Positions 12,601 to 27,600 of a stretch of 64,000 nucleotides of DNA are shown piece by piece. The notes below the pieces were generated by a model that worked only from the letters and a program-made list of their open reading frames with translations, was not told the origin of the DNA and ran no database searches. A program made the translations under genes and the position numbers. Within the stretch, counting starts at the first letter, position 1; each line of letters starts with the position of its first letter. This DNA is from Henricia sp. BOLD:AAB3569 (Eukaryota; Echinodermata; Asteroidea; Spinulosida; Echinasteridae): contig JBBELK010000571.1 in assembly GCA_037783545.1 (NCBI GenBank), forward strand, positions 806,001-870,000, given 5' to 3'.

Positions 12601-15600
12601 CACAAATGTTCAAGTGCATCAACTCAATGCCTGATGGGTACCAGTGACCAGCATGACCGTGCCCTGTGGGCTGGTCCCAAATGGTCGACCAGACACGACT
12701 AATCATTGTTGACTAGACTGCGTTTGGTTGGAAATAGTCAAACTATAGTTAACTATTAGTCGTGAATCAAACTTGCCCCAAAATGTTTTCTCTTCTCTTT
12801 TACGGTGCAAGCATTTGCCAAAAACATGTCTGCTGCCACCAACTGTTAAAATAGCATCGTTGCATTAGTGAAAATCACACTATCCATTGAAATTGTTCAG
12901 AAAAAAAGATATTAGAAAACCCAATGGCCATATAATGTCAAATCCTGATTTTTAAAAAACATATTTGACAAACGGCCGAGACAAAAATAATACAGAAAAT
13001 ACATGGATATGTACTCTCTTACACATGTATAATTTGATTACTGTCAAGATATCAATGTGGGCTTTTTTTTTTTCTTTGAAGAAAGACTCTGCCACTAATT
13101 TTAGTGTGATTTTACTAGAGGTCCTACTGGTTGAGTTGTAATATATCATTTGCAGTTGATAAGAAAAAAAGCAACTAAAAGTGTTGATTACAATGGCAAC
13201 AAATGCTACATTTTTTTTTTCTGTGTATAAAAATGGTACCTTTGTGGAAGAAATTGCCAACCGAAGGTGGGTTAAAAAAAAAACGTTGTCTGCGTAATCC
13301 CGCTTGAGCAACATTTGTGTGATAATTACACGCAAGCCTATGGGGCTTATGCCATTATTAAAAGTTGTTCAAGCTACGCAATTTTTCGTGAAATCAGCTG
13401 ATTCCAGGTTTTCTTAAGTATTACTGCATCTATGTGGCTGAAATTTTGTACAAGGCAGTTTTCCAACATATGCGTGGAAATAACGCTGTTTATAACAGTT
13501 TACCAATCATGTACTCTATCTTTAACTATTTAATAATCTTTTTACATATTGTTCTGTTTCAGACGGCGGTGTTTTTGATGCGGTTTAACAGTGCCATGAA
13601 CCCATTCTGCTATGCCATATCCAACCCCCTCTACCAGCAAGCTTTCCTCAAATTAGTCTGCTCAAGATTGACAAGTCATCGAGGTCGCCAGTGAAACATG
13701 TCCGTACTACGCCATGTATGATGCAGAATTGTACATAGGTATTTCCATAAAAACAGGAGCCAAGGTGTAAAAATGGCCTTTTCAAGTTCACAAAACATGT
13801 CTGCTGCCACCAACTGTTAAAATAGCATCGTTGCATTAGTGAAAATCACACTATCCATTGAAATTGTTCAGAAAAAAAGATATTAGAAAACCCAATGGCC
13901 ATATAATGTCAAATCCTGATTTTTAAAAAACATATTTGACAAACGGCCGAGACAAAAATAATACAGAAAATACATGGATATGTACTCTCTTACACATGTA
14001 TAATTTGATTACTGTCAAGATATCAATGTGGGCTTTTTTTTTTTCTTTGAAGAAAGACTCTGCCACTAATTTTAGTGTGATTTTACTAGAGGTCCTACTG
14101 GTTGAGTTGTAATATATCATTTGCAGTTGATAAGAAAAAAAGCAACTAAAAGTGTTGATTACAATGGCAACAAATGCTACATTTTTTTTTTCTGTGTATA
14201 AAAATGGTACCTTTGTGGAAGAAATTGCCAACCGAAGGTGGGTTAAAAAAAAAACGTTGTCTGCGTAATCCCGCTTGAGCAACATTTGTGTGATAATTAC
14301 ACGCAAGCCTATGGGGCTTATGCCATTATTAAAAGTTGTTCAAGCTACGCAATTTTTCGTGAAATCAGCTGATTCCAGGTTTTCTTAAGTATTACTGCAT
14401 CTATGTGGCTGAAATTTTGTACAAGGCAGTTTTCCAACATATGCGTGGAAATAACGCTGTTTATAACAGTTTACCAATCATGTACTCTATCTTTAACTAT
14501 TTAATAATCTTTTTACATATTGTTCTGTTTCAGACGGCGGTGTTTTTGATGCGGTTTAACAGTGCCATGAACCCATTCTGCTATGCCATATCCAACCCCC
14601 TCTACCAGCAAGCTTTCCTCAAATTAGTCTGCTCAAGATTGACAAGTCATCGAGGTCGCCAGTGAAACATGTCCGTACTACGCCATGTATGATGCAGAAT
14701 TGTACATAGGTATTTCCATAAAAACAGGAGCCAAGGTGTAAAAATGGCCTTTTCAAGTTCACAAAATTGTTCAAAGAAATGTCTGTGCAATTTCTAAATA
14801 ATGTAGAATATTTAAAATAATTCACAAACGGTTAGATATGTCTCGGTATTAGTGTGAAAATATTCAAGAAAATTGTTTCACGACGTACATGTAAGGGGGA
14901 GGGACTCCAAGGCATTTTTTCCACTATTTCTATTTCATTTCAAGTCTTTTTGACCAGTTTCTTTCTGGAAAAGGTAGTTGCTGATTTTACCCAGCTGTAG
15001 AACCTGGACTTTATCGATTCAAATTACATTATGGGAAAAATTTGTTACATTTTGAGCGAAAGTTACAAAATGTCACACTTGCATTTAAAAGATCGCACTA
15101 GTTTATTGAATCGTTCTCGTTATGTTTTGGGTAGTATCAAGAGATAAAGGTGGTGTTTGATTCATGAGGTCATATATTCTTTATATGCCGAGGGTAATCA
15201 TTCTCTGAAGTCCAGTAATTAGAAAACAAATCAACTCCAGAAGTGTCACGACGTAAGGGGAATGACCCACATGCACTAATTAAGTTATTTTCTAGTTATC
15301 GTTTATAACAACCCGCCCCCTCTCCCCCACCCACCACCCACCATCCACCATCCACCATCCACCATCCACCATCCACCATCCACCATCCACCATCCACCAT
15401 CCACCACGCCCCCCCCTTCCCCCCACCCACTTGTGTTTTTAGCAAAAATAGCAGATATTCTTGTGAAAAACGCAAGTTGACATGCAATTTCGACTATTGA
15501 CTCATTTTTATAAAGCAAACAAATTTTTGATTAAGCAAATTTTTTTGCTTAATTGCTTTATGAAATTGGCCCCTGATGCGAGTCAGAGGTCTCAGGTTCG

Positions 15601-18600
15601 AATCCTGATAAGGCCCTTACGATTTTTCTCTCATCCCACGTTTTAAAAATATAGTTATTTGTACAAGTATTAACAATAGGCTGTTAGAAGCACAGTTGCA
15701 TGGTATTACACTGACATACATTTGTTTGCAAAATATCAAAGACTAGTCTGACTTACCTGAAGGGGTCCCCGACAGGACTCATGCACAGCACAACGTGCAG
15801 GTTGGTGCGCACTCTCTCAATGTAATATGCAAACATGCTCTCTGGCGATTCGTGGACACCGTCTTTCTTTGCGTCTGCCGACAGTGCATTCCGAACCTGT
15901 ACATAACACATTAAAATGCATTTGAGATGATTTTGTCCAGACTAGGGATGGGACGTTTAACCGGTTAACCGTCTAACCGAAAAAGATTGAAAAACCGGTT
16001 TTGCCGAACGTTTAAACAAAACCCAATTTTAAAGAATTTACAATAGTTTTCAGAGGGTTATTTGTAATGACTTCATGAAATTTAAATAAATTTATATGGG
16101 GTCGTAGTAACATTTTGACCAGATAAAGGTCAATGATTATTTTGGGGGCCTAGGGGTATTGTATACATTGCACATGCATATAAACACCAGCAACAATCTT
16201 GGCCGAACGGTTAACCGGCACCTGGAAGAATTCAAAACCGGTTTCTGAATTAACCGTAAATTCCCATCCCTAGATCAGTAGGTAGTACTGCTCACAAAAA
16301 ATATGACTTTCCATTTTTTTGGCCTAGATTTTAACATTAAATTATATAAAAAGGCGTATCTGATGAGTGATAACATAAATTTATGAGATGTGCTTTTTTT
16401 TATCATTTACTGTAGAATACAAGGCAGGAAAAAATATGGAAATTTTTTTTAAAAATTTATTTATTTAAATTTATTTTTTTAATTTATTAATTAATTTATT
16501 AATTAATTTTTTAGCAATGTATAAGAAAATAATTTTGAGAAGGGATAATCTACACCCAACTGCATCAGGACCTAATTTGGTGTGGCGTGCTGTGGCGGAG
16601 TGGTCTAGTGGATTGTATTTAAAACCTGGGTTAGTTCTAAAAGGTAGTAGGTTCGAATCCCGGTCCGGCTTATCCATGGTTCGTGTACCCTTGAGCAAGG
16701 TACTTTGCCACGCATTGCTTCTCTCGGGTGGGACTCGAACCCACAACCTCCTGCATACTAGGCAGACGTCTTTAATAACCACTTGACCACCGAGAATGCG
16801 ATGGCGAATGGCGGGTTTGATGGTCCTACAGCGGGCCACTGTAACTGTACTTTAACTAAGTAACTTACCAAGACGATGGGTACTTTTCGCCTTTTAAATA
16901 TAGTATACATGATTGGTAAACCGTTACAAATAGTTTTATCCCCCTGTGTGATTGAAGATATGCATGATTAAAACCAACCTGAGCAAAAACCAGCTCCGTG
17001 CTTCGTCTAACTTTTGAAAAAACAGTCAAAAAAAGGGTTTGCAGTCATTTCGCCCCAAAACCACTTCGCCCTGAACCATTTCGCCCTGAACCACAGCCTG
17101 TGCACGAAGTTGTTTTGGGGCGAAGTGGCATTTGGGCGATGCAGTGTTTGGACGATGTAATTTGGGGCGAAATGGCACTCTGGCAAAGTGGTTTGGGGCG
17201 AAATGGCACTTGGGCCAAATGGTTTTGGGGCAAATTGAATTTTCGTCTCATGAGACGAAAACTAATTGCTTTACTCATTTCTCAAAAACTATAGCACTTC
17301 AGACAAAACCATTTCAGGGGAAGTTTTCTACGGTCATCATGTTTATATTGTGCAAGTTAGGCGTAAATCTGTGAACATTTCTGATTTTCGAGATTACCAA
17401 TGATGTATGCTGCCTTTAAGTCCACTGCGGACAACCTAGTATGTTTTCCTCTCAGTAACTTTTCCCGAGTCCAACGGTTACTCTTCCTGGCCAACTTCTG
17501 CCCAGGAAAATTGACCAGGGAACTTTTCCTGAGACGAAAAGTCCAATGTGGACAGCAGTAAAATTTAGCCATTTTTCATTTTGCCATCGTCTCGGTAAAA
17601 CCTCCCAAAAAACAAGTCCAATGCGGACATGGCTTATATATATATTTTTTTCAAACAAAAAGTAGTCGAGAGATATTTTACGTTTATTTTGATGCTCGGT
17701 GTACATTGATATCACTTCACATGAAGCTAAATAAAGTTGAACCAATGTTTAGGATCATTTTTAATCTCTCACCTCCTCAAACTCCTCTGGTTTGTACAAC
17801 GCAGGCACCTCACCACTGCTCAGGATGTTGTTAATGTCTTCAAGAAACGACTCCTCAACGACTTGTGTATCATTGAACAGGAACAGAGTGGGTTTGTTCT
17901 CAACGCCGGCCATGTAGTACAGACGCTTCAAATCTGTCAAGGAATTCGCGCATAGCAGAAATACCGATTTATACAGTGGTGTGCAAAACTATTGTAACAT
18001 TTGACATTTTAAGAAATTGATACTTAAGTGGTGAATTAAGCCCGGTTCATACTTCACGCAAAAGTGAATACAAACGCGAAACTGATCTGAAATCAAATAT
18101 TTAGCGGCAAACATTCGCGCAAGTTTAAAGTAGTTCAACTTTCTACGATTTTGCAGCTTGAAATTTGTGAAGTATGTATATAGAATGACTCAAACTTGGG
18201 ATGAGAGAAAAATTATATGGGCCTTATCGGGATTCAAACCTGAGATTTCTGGCTCACCGGACAGATGCTCTACCAGCTGAGCTATGAGGCACAGTGGTAT
18301 ACTCCCCCAGGTTTCCCCCAAGACCTCTGACACACTGGGCAGATGCTCTACCAGCTGAGATATGAGGCACAGTGGTATACTCTCTCAGGTTTTCCGCAAG
18401 ACCTCCGACACACCGGGCAGATGCTCTACCAGCTGAACTATGAGGCACAGTGGTATACTCCCTCAGGTTTTCCCCAGGACCTCCATCACACCCGGTAGAT
18501 GCTCTACCAGCTAAGCTATGAGGCACAGTGGTATACTCCCTCAGGGTTTCCCCGAGACCTCTGACACACTGGGCAGATGCTCTACCAGCTGAGCTATGAG

Positions 18601-21600
18601 GCACAGTGGTATACTCCCTCAGTATACGCCAACATAATAAACATAAAAACTTGGAGACTTGGAATAATTTACAAACATCTAAAAATGAAAATGGGTAATG
18701 ACAGTGTTAGGGTAATGACAGTGACTTACCATCCCGAAACTCCACTTTGCGGTAGATGCGCGTGACTTCGATCTGAAACGTCACATACTCGCAGATAGAT
18801 GCAGAAAGTCTACTCAACGATTGGCGTCCGCTCCCTCCAATACCGACTAACAGCATGTTGCCTCGAGGTTGACCAATCACTCGGATGATACGGGAGACTA
18901 AAAAAGGATTCAAATTTAATCGAAAAATTTATTGCCCGGTGCTTAAATCTTCATGAGAATCAGAGAATCTTGTTTTCAACGTCGGCAACCCAATTAATTT
19001 TGATGATAAACTCTGCAACTAATGCAACTGTGTGCTGTGCCATATTTGAAATTTTGAAAGGGATGATGACGTCAACCATGCAACGATTGCATGGATGACG
19101 TCAAGATTGATGCCTCGTTTCCCCGACTTCCATACCTCGTGAAGTATGTTGTGTCCGTTGTGTCCTGACTCACACCCTCTCAAGTCCAAGTGCCGAACTG
19201 CAAAAGATGGCGACTTACATGAAGCGTACAGAATTAGGCAACCCTTTGCAAGTATTGTCCCTTCCTTTAAAGGCCCTATGTATCATTTGCAAGATAACAC
19301 TTTTAACTGATTCGTGGAATAAGAGTGTAACATATCTAAGGAAGAATGTTGTTAAACTTGCCTGAAGAAATTTTAGCTACATCAATGCTTCAGAAAACCT
19401 TCAAAATCTATATGTGGATTTTGTGTACAAGTGAATGGTAAAAAAGTCCCGTGCACAGGACGTTTTTAGAAAACCACCTTCAGTTGTCAATTTCCAGCAT
19501 GAAATACCATTTTGGACGGAAATAAAATCATGTGATGTTTGTTACCATTGCTATCAACACTTTGAGTAAGGTTTTTCTTGTCAACTCATGAAAAACAAAA
19601 TTGGGTCATTGCAAATTATACAATGGGCCTTTAAAAACACCCTACCATGCTCGATTGCGTCTCTGAAGAGCACCAGATCCATTGCTATCACGCCCGGTGT
19701 GCTGTTGTAGTCTTCTAGCGCATCTTCCATGAACCTCTTAAGTGCTGTAAAGTCTTGTAGATCTTCATAGATGGGCACCTCTGCCTGGGAGATGAAGTCA
19801 CCTATTGGCAATGGAAGTTAAGATATTGCCATCAAATGATGTGGGGGAAAAACATGGCTGTCTATTAAGGGGCGGTCCAAAGTTGTCAACATTTCACGGT
19901 TCTACAGAGAGTAGTATTTTTCATTAGCTTGTGCAGTATTTCGGTAATACTGAGTAGTAACGGTATTTTAAAAATACCGATTAATACCAATTGCTCTCGC
20001 GGAAATACCGAAATACCGGCGAACTCGGTTAAGAGTTCATTACCGCAGTATTCCCGAACTATTCATGGAAATCCAATAAAAGATAGCTAACAAACCATAC
20101 TAGTATTGAATGTTTCCCTTCTTTGGCTGTTTCAAAATAAGTTTTGGATGAGCATAAAGTCTGTAAAATGGCTCTACTAACGACACAGCACGCTTGCAAG
20201 ACTGGCCATGTGACGTGCTCTCAGCCATTGAGGATGCGTAAACTGTCTGAGATTTTTATAATGATATGGATTTATACTGCGCACTTATCCGGGGAATCCC
20301 GATCAAGGCGCTTACGTTATCATCACCCTGATCATAGGGCTCCATTAAATCACTCCAAATACCATCTCAGCTCCCTGGGGAGTATACAGCCCCGGCTGCC
20401 TTAGGCGCTCAACGGCTAATTAAACACATCAACTTTCGCTGCCCTCTCAGGTACCCATTTTGCTCCTGGGTGGAGAGAAGCAATGCGTGGCAAAGTACCT
20501 TGCTCAAGGGTACACGCACCATGGATGGACCAGTCCGGGATTCGAACCCACTACCTTTGGAACTAACCTAGGTTTTGAATACGATCGACTAGACCGCTCC
20601 GCCACAGTACAATAATATTTTTTATATTAAGACTCACCGGTTTTTTTCAGAACCACACATATACAAAAGAGATATTCACATGGTGCTACCGCAAACCCAT
20701 ACACACGTTGATTTCCACTATGCATAGCCTTAAGTTTTCCTTAATATTACTCAGTTACACATTCTTATATGATAGATCAAGTACCAAAACTTACCAAAGA
20801 TTGGAGGCTGTTTGTTAGGGCATATGTTATGGAAGGTTTGCTCAAACAGACTGCCCAGTTTCTCACTCAGGGCATTGACGAATGCCTCGCTGTCCGTATC
20901 GTCCACTAGTCGGTCAGAAAACACCCTATCGTAACAAATATCACATCAGATTATGTAAGACGAGTGTTGAAAGCTATCACTTATGGCACATTTCATAACT
21001 GCCGACAAATCAACGAACACAACACCACATACAGGGTACATGTAATACATTTTACTCTTAATTTTTATAAATTGAAGCGATAAATCGTACAATTTAGAAC
21101 GCAAAATTAGTATACATTTTACTTTCATTTCTGTGGTCCAGTTACATTTTGAGAGTTTACCATTGTTGGGGGAAACAGCGCCAAAAATACATAGGTATGG
21201 TGGAGATACGGTGTTCTATACTGAAACTAATCATTCAGGGCTGACCAAGTTGTGTTTTAACAAAATTGCATGTTTCGGCGGATTGCATGATTCGTTGCAA
21301 CAGTTATATACAGCAGGAATTGTCCTCAGAGATACCAATTTACAACGCAAGTCAAACTGCCTTCGAGTCCCAAGTCAAGTCAAGTCAAGTCAAACTGCCT
21401 TCGAGTCCCAAGTCAAGTCAAGTCAAGTCAGGCATATTGTTCAAGTTGGGTCAAGTCAAGTAGTCACGACAGCTAATTTCAAAATGAGTCTAAAACGCTA
21501 AAACTCGCATTCATGTTGCTCTGGCTAAGGTTTCTGTAGTGCTGAAATACAATTCGGTCCCCAAAATGACAACAAATGCATAATTTATTTTTGGCAGACT

Positions 21601-24600
21601 CAAGTCAAAAAGTCTGAGTCAAGTCAAGTCATTTGAGGTTCGAGTCTCAAGTCAAGTCAGCGAAAATCTTGACTTGTGTCGACTCGAGTCCCGAGTCTCA
21701 AGTCCAAGTCATTACAAACCTGTTATTTTGAAAAGAGTCAAAAAGGGAAAATGCTAAGCATTTAAAAACAAACCTGAAGCATTCATGTATCCACAGCCTG
21801 GTTATGCTGGCCCTGGTATCATGGAAGTCCCTATGAGCCCTCAGTAAGCCCTGGAACACCTTGGAGATGTCTCGCAGGTTGAACAGGTAGTGGATCTTAG
21901 CCGGAGTGGGTAGGAAACGCTGAACCACGGCTTGGTACATCTCCAGAGTGGCTTGTGTCATGATGTCGCCAACCGGCTTGACGTCTTCCTCAAAGTCTTG
22001 GAGTTTCTGGTTGATCATGGTGCCGAAGATGCGCTTGATTTGGGAGTCCTGGTAGAAACGAAAAGTTTTAATCTCTCGCAAACCATTTTTCATCTCTTGT
22101 TATATAACACCCAAGTAGATCCCTGTCATTTGATTGGACGATAGCAGGTCACATGGCGTTAACAAAACTTAACCATTTAATGCTACGCCACTAACCGTGC
22201 ATTTTTGTTACATACAATTTTTTGTCCATTGCACGGCGCGTCTGTTTCCATTGCATGGCGCGTGCACTGCATGCATTTTTACTGCAAGCATGTGTTCGTG
22301 TACGCGCGTGACATTGCACGACGCTGATGTAGATGCATTTGCGTAAGACGCACGCGTGGCAGATGAAGCAGATTCGGTCATTGTGATCTTAAGTACTTTT
22401 TCACATTCTGAGGCTGTCAGATGTTCTCCAATCAAATGACAATGATCTCTTTGGGCGTTATATAAAACAAATAATGAATGTTTTTCATTCGTTCAATGGA
22501 ACAAATATTTTCATTTGTTGAAAGATAGAATTACTCCATTCAACTCAGCTCCGCCTCGTTGATTGGAACATTCTTTGAACTCATGAAAATATCATACTAT
22601 TGAACTCATTATTTGTATACTATTATATTTGTGGGTTCCAAACAACCCAAAGTACCCCAATTGCTCCATCCTTCAGACGGGATGTAAAGCTGTACGTTTA
22701 GTGTGTTGTGCAATGTACTGTGCAACTGAACACGCCTCTGGATTACTTGTGGCTACCAAGTTACCTGGGTTAGGGCCAGGGGGTGTGAAAGGGATTATTA
22801 AATACTTACGCTTGGGAATGTCATGTTAATGAGGTTAAATCTGCTCTGCAAACGAGGTGAAATCACCATGCGGCCGCCACCCGGTGGGCCCATTGCCGTC
22901 AGCAACTGCATATCCTGTTATGAAAAGAATTAACAATTTTATTAACAGTTATTTAACACACAAAAACGGTGAGGCCCAAAAAGGGTTACAAAAAGTATGA
23001 CAGGGTCGACAGTTATCATAGAACACACTGAGTAAAGGGCCAGTAATACAGGGACGTCATATCATCATGAAATATGTGCTTTCTTACCTTTGAACAGCGA
23101 AACGCCCGGCCTTGAAACAAAAAATTCACCCGGATCACCGCATACAACACTGTACAAACTGTATGTTGTTGTGTTGTTGCGAGGCAATGCACTTTGACCT
23201 ATGTGGGCGATGTCTGCTAGCTCTGTTGTGATTGGTCGGTGGGTTCGGCTTGATTGACAGGTCGGAACTATGCATTGTATGTTTTCATGAATTTCTCAGA
23301 ATGACCACATTACCTTAATGTACTTGGCAGTTTGCTTGAGTCTGTCATACCAGAACCCGTAATCTATCCATAGTTTCATCAACTCTAACGGTGGCTGGGA
23401 GCCAAACGTGTCCTTAGCAGGCATGTTGAAGTCATCCATGACAGTCAATAGCTTCTTGCCGCCAATGGGAACGTACACACCTTGATGAATACACAACATG
23501 TTAGCATGTTGTTAGTAGGGTTGGGACTTAATATCATTTTCAAATATTTGGTTTTTATTTTACTATTTGGTTTTACATTTGGAAATTAAACATTTGAAAC
23601 CAAACTTTAAATTTTTTTTAAAAATCATCAACTGCAAATGTAATTGACGTAAAAGCTATGAATGCGCAGTTTATGAAAGCAGAATCGATCGGAACAAATA
23701 AAACATTTATCATAGCCAGTTCGTCCATGCTGCTCTATCTGCAAATTTAGAGCAGTGTGCCAAACGTCTCTGTGCTTGCCAAACCAGCAATCAAGAACAA
23801 GAGATAATACATTATTCTTTTTCAGATAAACTTGGGATGAGAGAAAAATCATATGGCCTTTATCGGGATTCAAAACCTACCTGCCGAGCTATAAGGCACA
23901 GTTGTTATACTCCCTCAGGTTTTTCCCTATGAACCCATTTGCTTTTGTTTTTTTCCCCATTTTCCCCCCACTTTCCTTTTAATCGAACACTGAAGCTGTA
24001 ATGACACCGAGCTTTTTCATGCGTTAAGCTCGGTTTACACAAAAGTGAACATGAACACGAATTTGACGTCAGTCACAGCGTAGTTTCAACTTGCGCGAAT
24101 CTTTGCCACGAAATGTTTGACGTCAGATTTACGTCAGATTCACGTTCGTGTTCGCTTTTGCCTAAAGTTTGAACTAAAGCAGCATTGAGGTTGTTTGGTG
24201 TGAACCGACACACTGAAAATCATACAATCACAAAATTAATTTCTGTTCAAGGTGATTCAGCAATTTTCAGTGCGTCGTTTCACTCCAAATTCTCAAAGCA
24301 ACGCGCAGTCGCTTAATAATAATAATAATAATAATAAGAACATTTATATAGCGCAGTTACTATACAAATATACTCAACTGCGCTTCACAAAATCCATAAC
24401 TTGCTAAAATTTCTTAGTAGTCAGTGATGGGAAACGCTTCCACAAAAAGATGTGTTTTTAAGAGCGTTTTAAATGTATCAACAGAATTTGCATTACGTAC
24501 ATGAAATGGTAAGTTATTCTAAAGCTTTGGAGCAGCACATACAAATGCACAATCACCAAGAGTAACCTTAGTTCTACGATAAGGATGGCTAAGAAGCAAC

Positions 24601-27600
24601 CTATCGTGTGAACTGCGAAGATTATACATACTTTGTCGAGACTTAAATTCTAACAATTCAGAAATGTAACCAGGAGCAAAACCATGCAAAGCCTTAATTG
24701 TATGTTATCAGAAGTAATTTAAATACGATTCTTTGTCGGATGGGCAGCCAGTGTAGTTTAACTAACAGGGGGGAAATGTGGCAATATTTAGCTGAATTAC
24801 ACACGAGCCTAGCACCAGCGTTCTGTACCCTTTGTAGTTTCAATACCTGGGAGTCAGGCAACCCATACAACAAACTATTGCAATAGTCAATTTTGCTTAT
24901 AATGAATGCACGAACCAAGGTTTCAGTGCAAGTCTGACTAAGGTACTTTCGAATGTGGCGAAGGTTGTACAGATGGTAATATGCAACTTTACAAATATTT
25001 GATATATGTCGGTCCATTTTAAGGTTGGAATCGAACAACACACCTAGGTTTCTTACAACAACGGATGACTGAACTTTAGAAGTACCAACTGTTATACTAT
25101 TGATGCTTATCTTAGAAAGCTGCTTGGGTGTTCCAATGAGTAAAAACTCTGTTTTATTATCATTAAGCATAAGTTTGTTACTGAGCATCCATGAACGAAT
25201 GTGGCCAACACACTGCTGTAGTGTCGATAAACTTAATTCCTCTTGATCTGTGGTTGGGTCAAATGAAATGTATAGTTGTGTGTCATCAGCATAACAGTGA
25301 CATGAAACACGTGGGTAATGCATATTAATCACGTGTATCATGTTACTTGTATAAAGCGTGAAAAGGAGGGGGCCCAATGTATACAGGTCAGCGTTGCCAA
25401 CTCACCTTTGGTCCTCTTTTCCACCCTACTCTCAATGATCTCCTGTACATTATTGGATGATGTCTGAGCGGACATGTTGATGGTCAACACGCTGTACTTG
25501 GACGCGTCCAGCTTACTACACACACTCTGCGCTATGGACGTCTTGCCCGTACCGACGGTTCCGACGAGGAGCACCGGCTGGACTGAGCGGATGAGGGCGC
25601 TGACTAGGAAGTTATAGCGTACTGTGTCTACGGTGGGCACCATGATCTTGTAGAATGGGGCACTGAATGAAAAATACCAAGAATGTTACCATAAAGAAAC
25701 TTGCCAGCACCAACCCACATTTTATGCAGGGCAGGGAGCGTGACCAGATTTTTCCAAAAAATGGATTTCGTTCTAACCTAACAATCATATAAAATACCTC
25801 CCCAAAATACTATCCATGGGAAGAAAACAGGAAATTTGCATTTCCCCCAGTTTGGATGTGGAAGCTAAAAGGTTGGTGTAATTACTGCACTGCTTTATGT
25901 AACCGGATAACTTTACAAAACATCGGTGGATATTGGACAATATCCATAAAAATATACGGATTGAGGATACAAGATTTCAGAATGGTGCAATGGGAAAAAT
26001 ATGATGCATGATATGACATCAAAAACTCAACACCCATGGGAAAAATGGGGGGAGGGGGTTGGGGGGGGGGGGGGGGGGGTGCTAAAAAATGTGATCTGGT
26101 AACGCTCCTTTAAGGCCCATTTACAAGTCAACCCAGTTTTGCCGAATCAAACCCTACATTTTTCAAAAAAGGCGAGTTGAAGCCGAGTAGGCACTAAGTG
26201 TAAACACAAAAAAGTGGATTGAAAAAGGCGGATGGGCAGAATTTAGCCCCACAACTACCGCACTGAACCTTGCAATTACCCAAATATAGATTAGGCAATT
26301 TGAGTGTCTTTGGGGCGAGCTTGTGCAGCGCACACTGTATGGTAGACCCAACTGACAAATCCAGTTTCAGTTCGGCAATGCAAAACAATTAGTGGCGACT
26401 TTTGCAGTTTCACTAAAAATTCCTTTTCTGGGGTAGCACATCAAATTCATGGGTGGTTTGCACTGATCGTGGCATTGCTTAGTCATTCAAACGAGACAGG
26501 CAACCATTTTAAAATTTTCAACTTTATGTATCTGAAATTTCATATTCAACCAAGGTGATTTTTTCACCAAAAACACATGAAAAATGAGAAAAGACTTATT
26601 TCCTTCTGCAATGAATACAGCAAATTGCAAGCTGTATTATAAATCATTTTATTACCTCTTTAAAGACAAAAACTGCAACATAATCCTTCCAACTTACTTG
26701 CTGGGGTACCTCCATCCACTCCTTAGTTTATCTTCCCAATGAGCCCAGTTCTTATTCTTTGAGTCCACGTAGTACTCGTACACCGTGTCCTTGTTGGGGA
26801 AAGTGCCTTCGATTTCCCGGATGTAGTTGTCTAGTTTCTTACGCCCGTCTTCATCAACGGCCGAGCAAACCGACCAGATCAGACAGAAGAGGAACCAGAG
26901 TTCTATCATGCGCTCGTAGTTCTCTTTGTCTGCGGGGTTCACCTGAGAAAAAATAAATAAAAATGTTACTGTTAAATAAATCAATTATCGCATCGGTCCT
27001 GAGTGCATACCATGTTGCGTAAAAAATGCCGTTGACTGTAGTACGTTTCAAACCAGCTAGGAACATGGGCCGGTATTCGCAAAGCTCAGTCTAAGTGGGG
27101 TACACAAAAGATTTAAGTGTTCCGCTTAAAGGGGAATTATACCCAAGAAACAAAAGACCTTGTGCCCAACAAGTGCAACTCATACATTATTTTAATGGAA
27201 AGAACAAGCAATATTAACCACTGAAAAGCGGATACGAACTTCACAAAGAATGGTAATTGCAGCGATCCCTCGCAGTAATGGTGCCGCCATTTTGTCCGAA
27301 TACTGGACATTTTTCGAGTATTGCCATAGAAATGCACGAAGGACTTGTACGCAAAGACGTCATTCGTTGTCCAGTATTCGGACACTTGAAGACAGAAAAA
27401 AGCGTTTGTGAAGTTAAATTCAGGCTCAAAAACAATTTAAAAATAAATTGTTTTTCTCACTCACCCCATTTTCCTCGGTAGCCAGCGCACTGAACAGCTT
27501 ACACAGTGACATGACACCGTTGAGTTCAGCGATAGGTACCAGCTCACTGCAGTTATGTTGTTTGAAGTCCTGGATTTTGACGAGATACTTGTCAAAAAGC

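Noticed and set aside
13434-13562. Upstream part of the frame leading into the TM7 exon
   Set aside because: This is read-through from intron and dispersed-repeat sequence (shared with 41560-41817); a good acceptor at 13554-13562 marks the true exon start.
12952-14306. Two identical 127-residue minus-strand frames
   Set aside because: They lie in intron sequence opposite the GPCR, contain homopolymer-coded stretches and have no recognisable domain; identity reflects the 971-bp duplication.
22208-22435. 75-residue minus-strand frame
   Set aside because: Falls wholly inside a TIR element; no conserved features.
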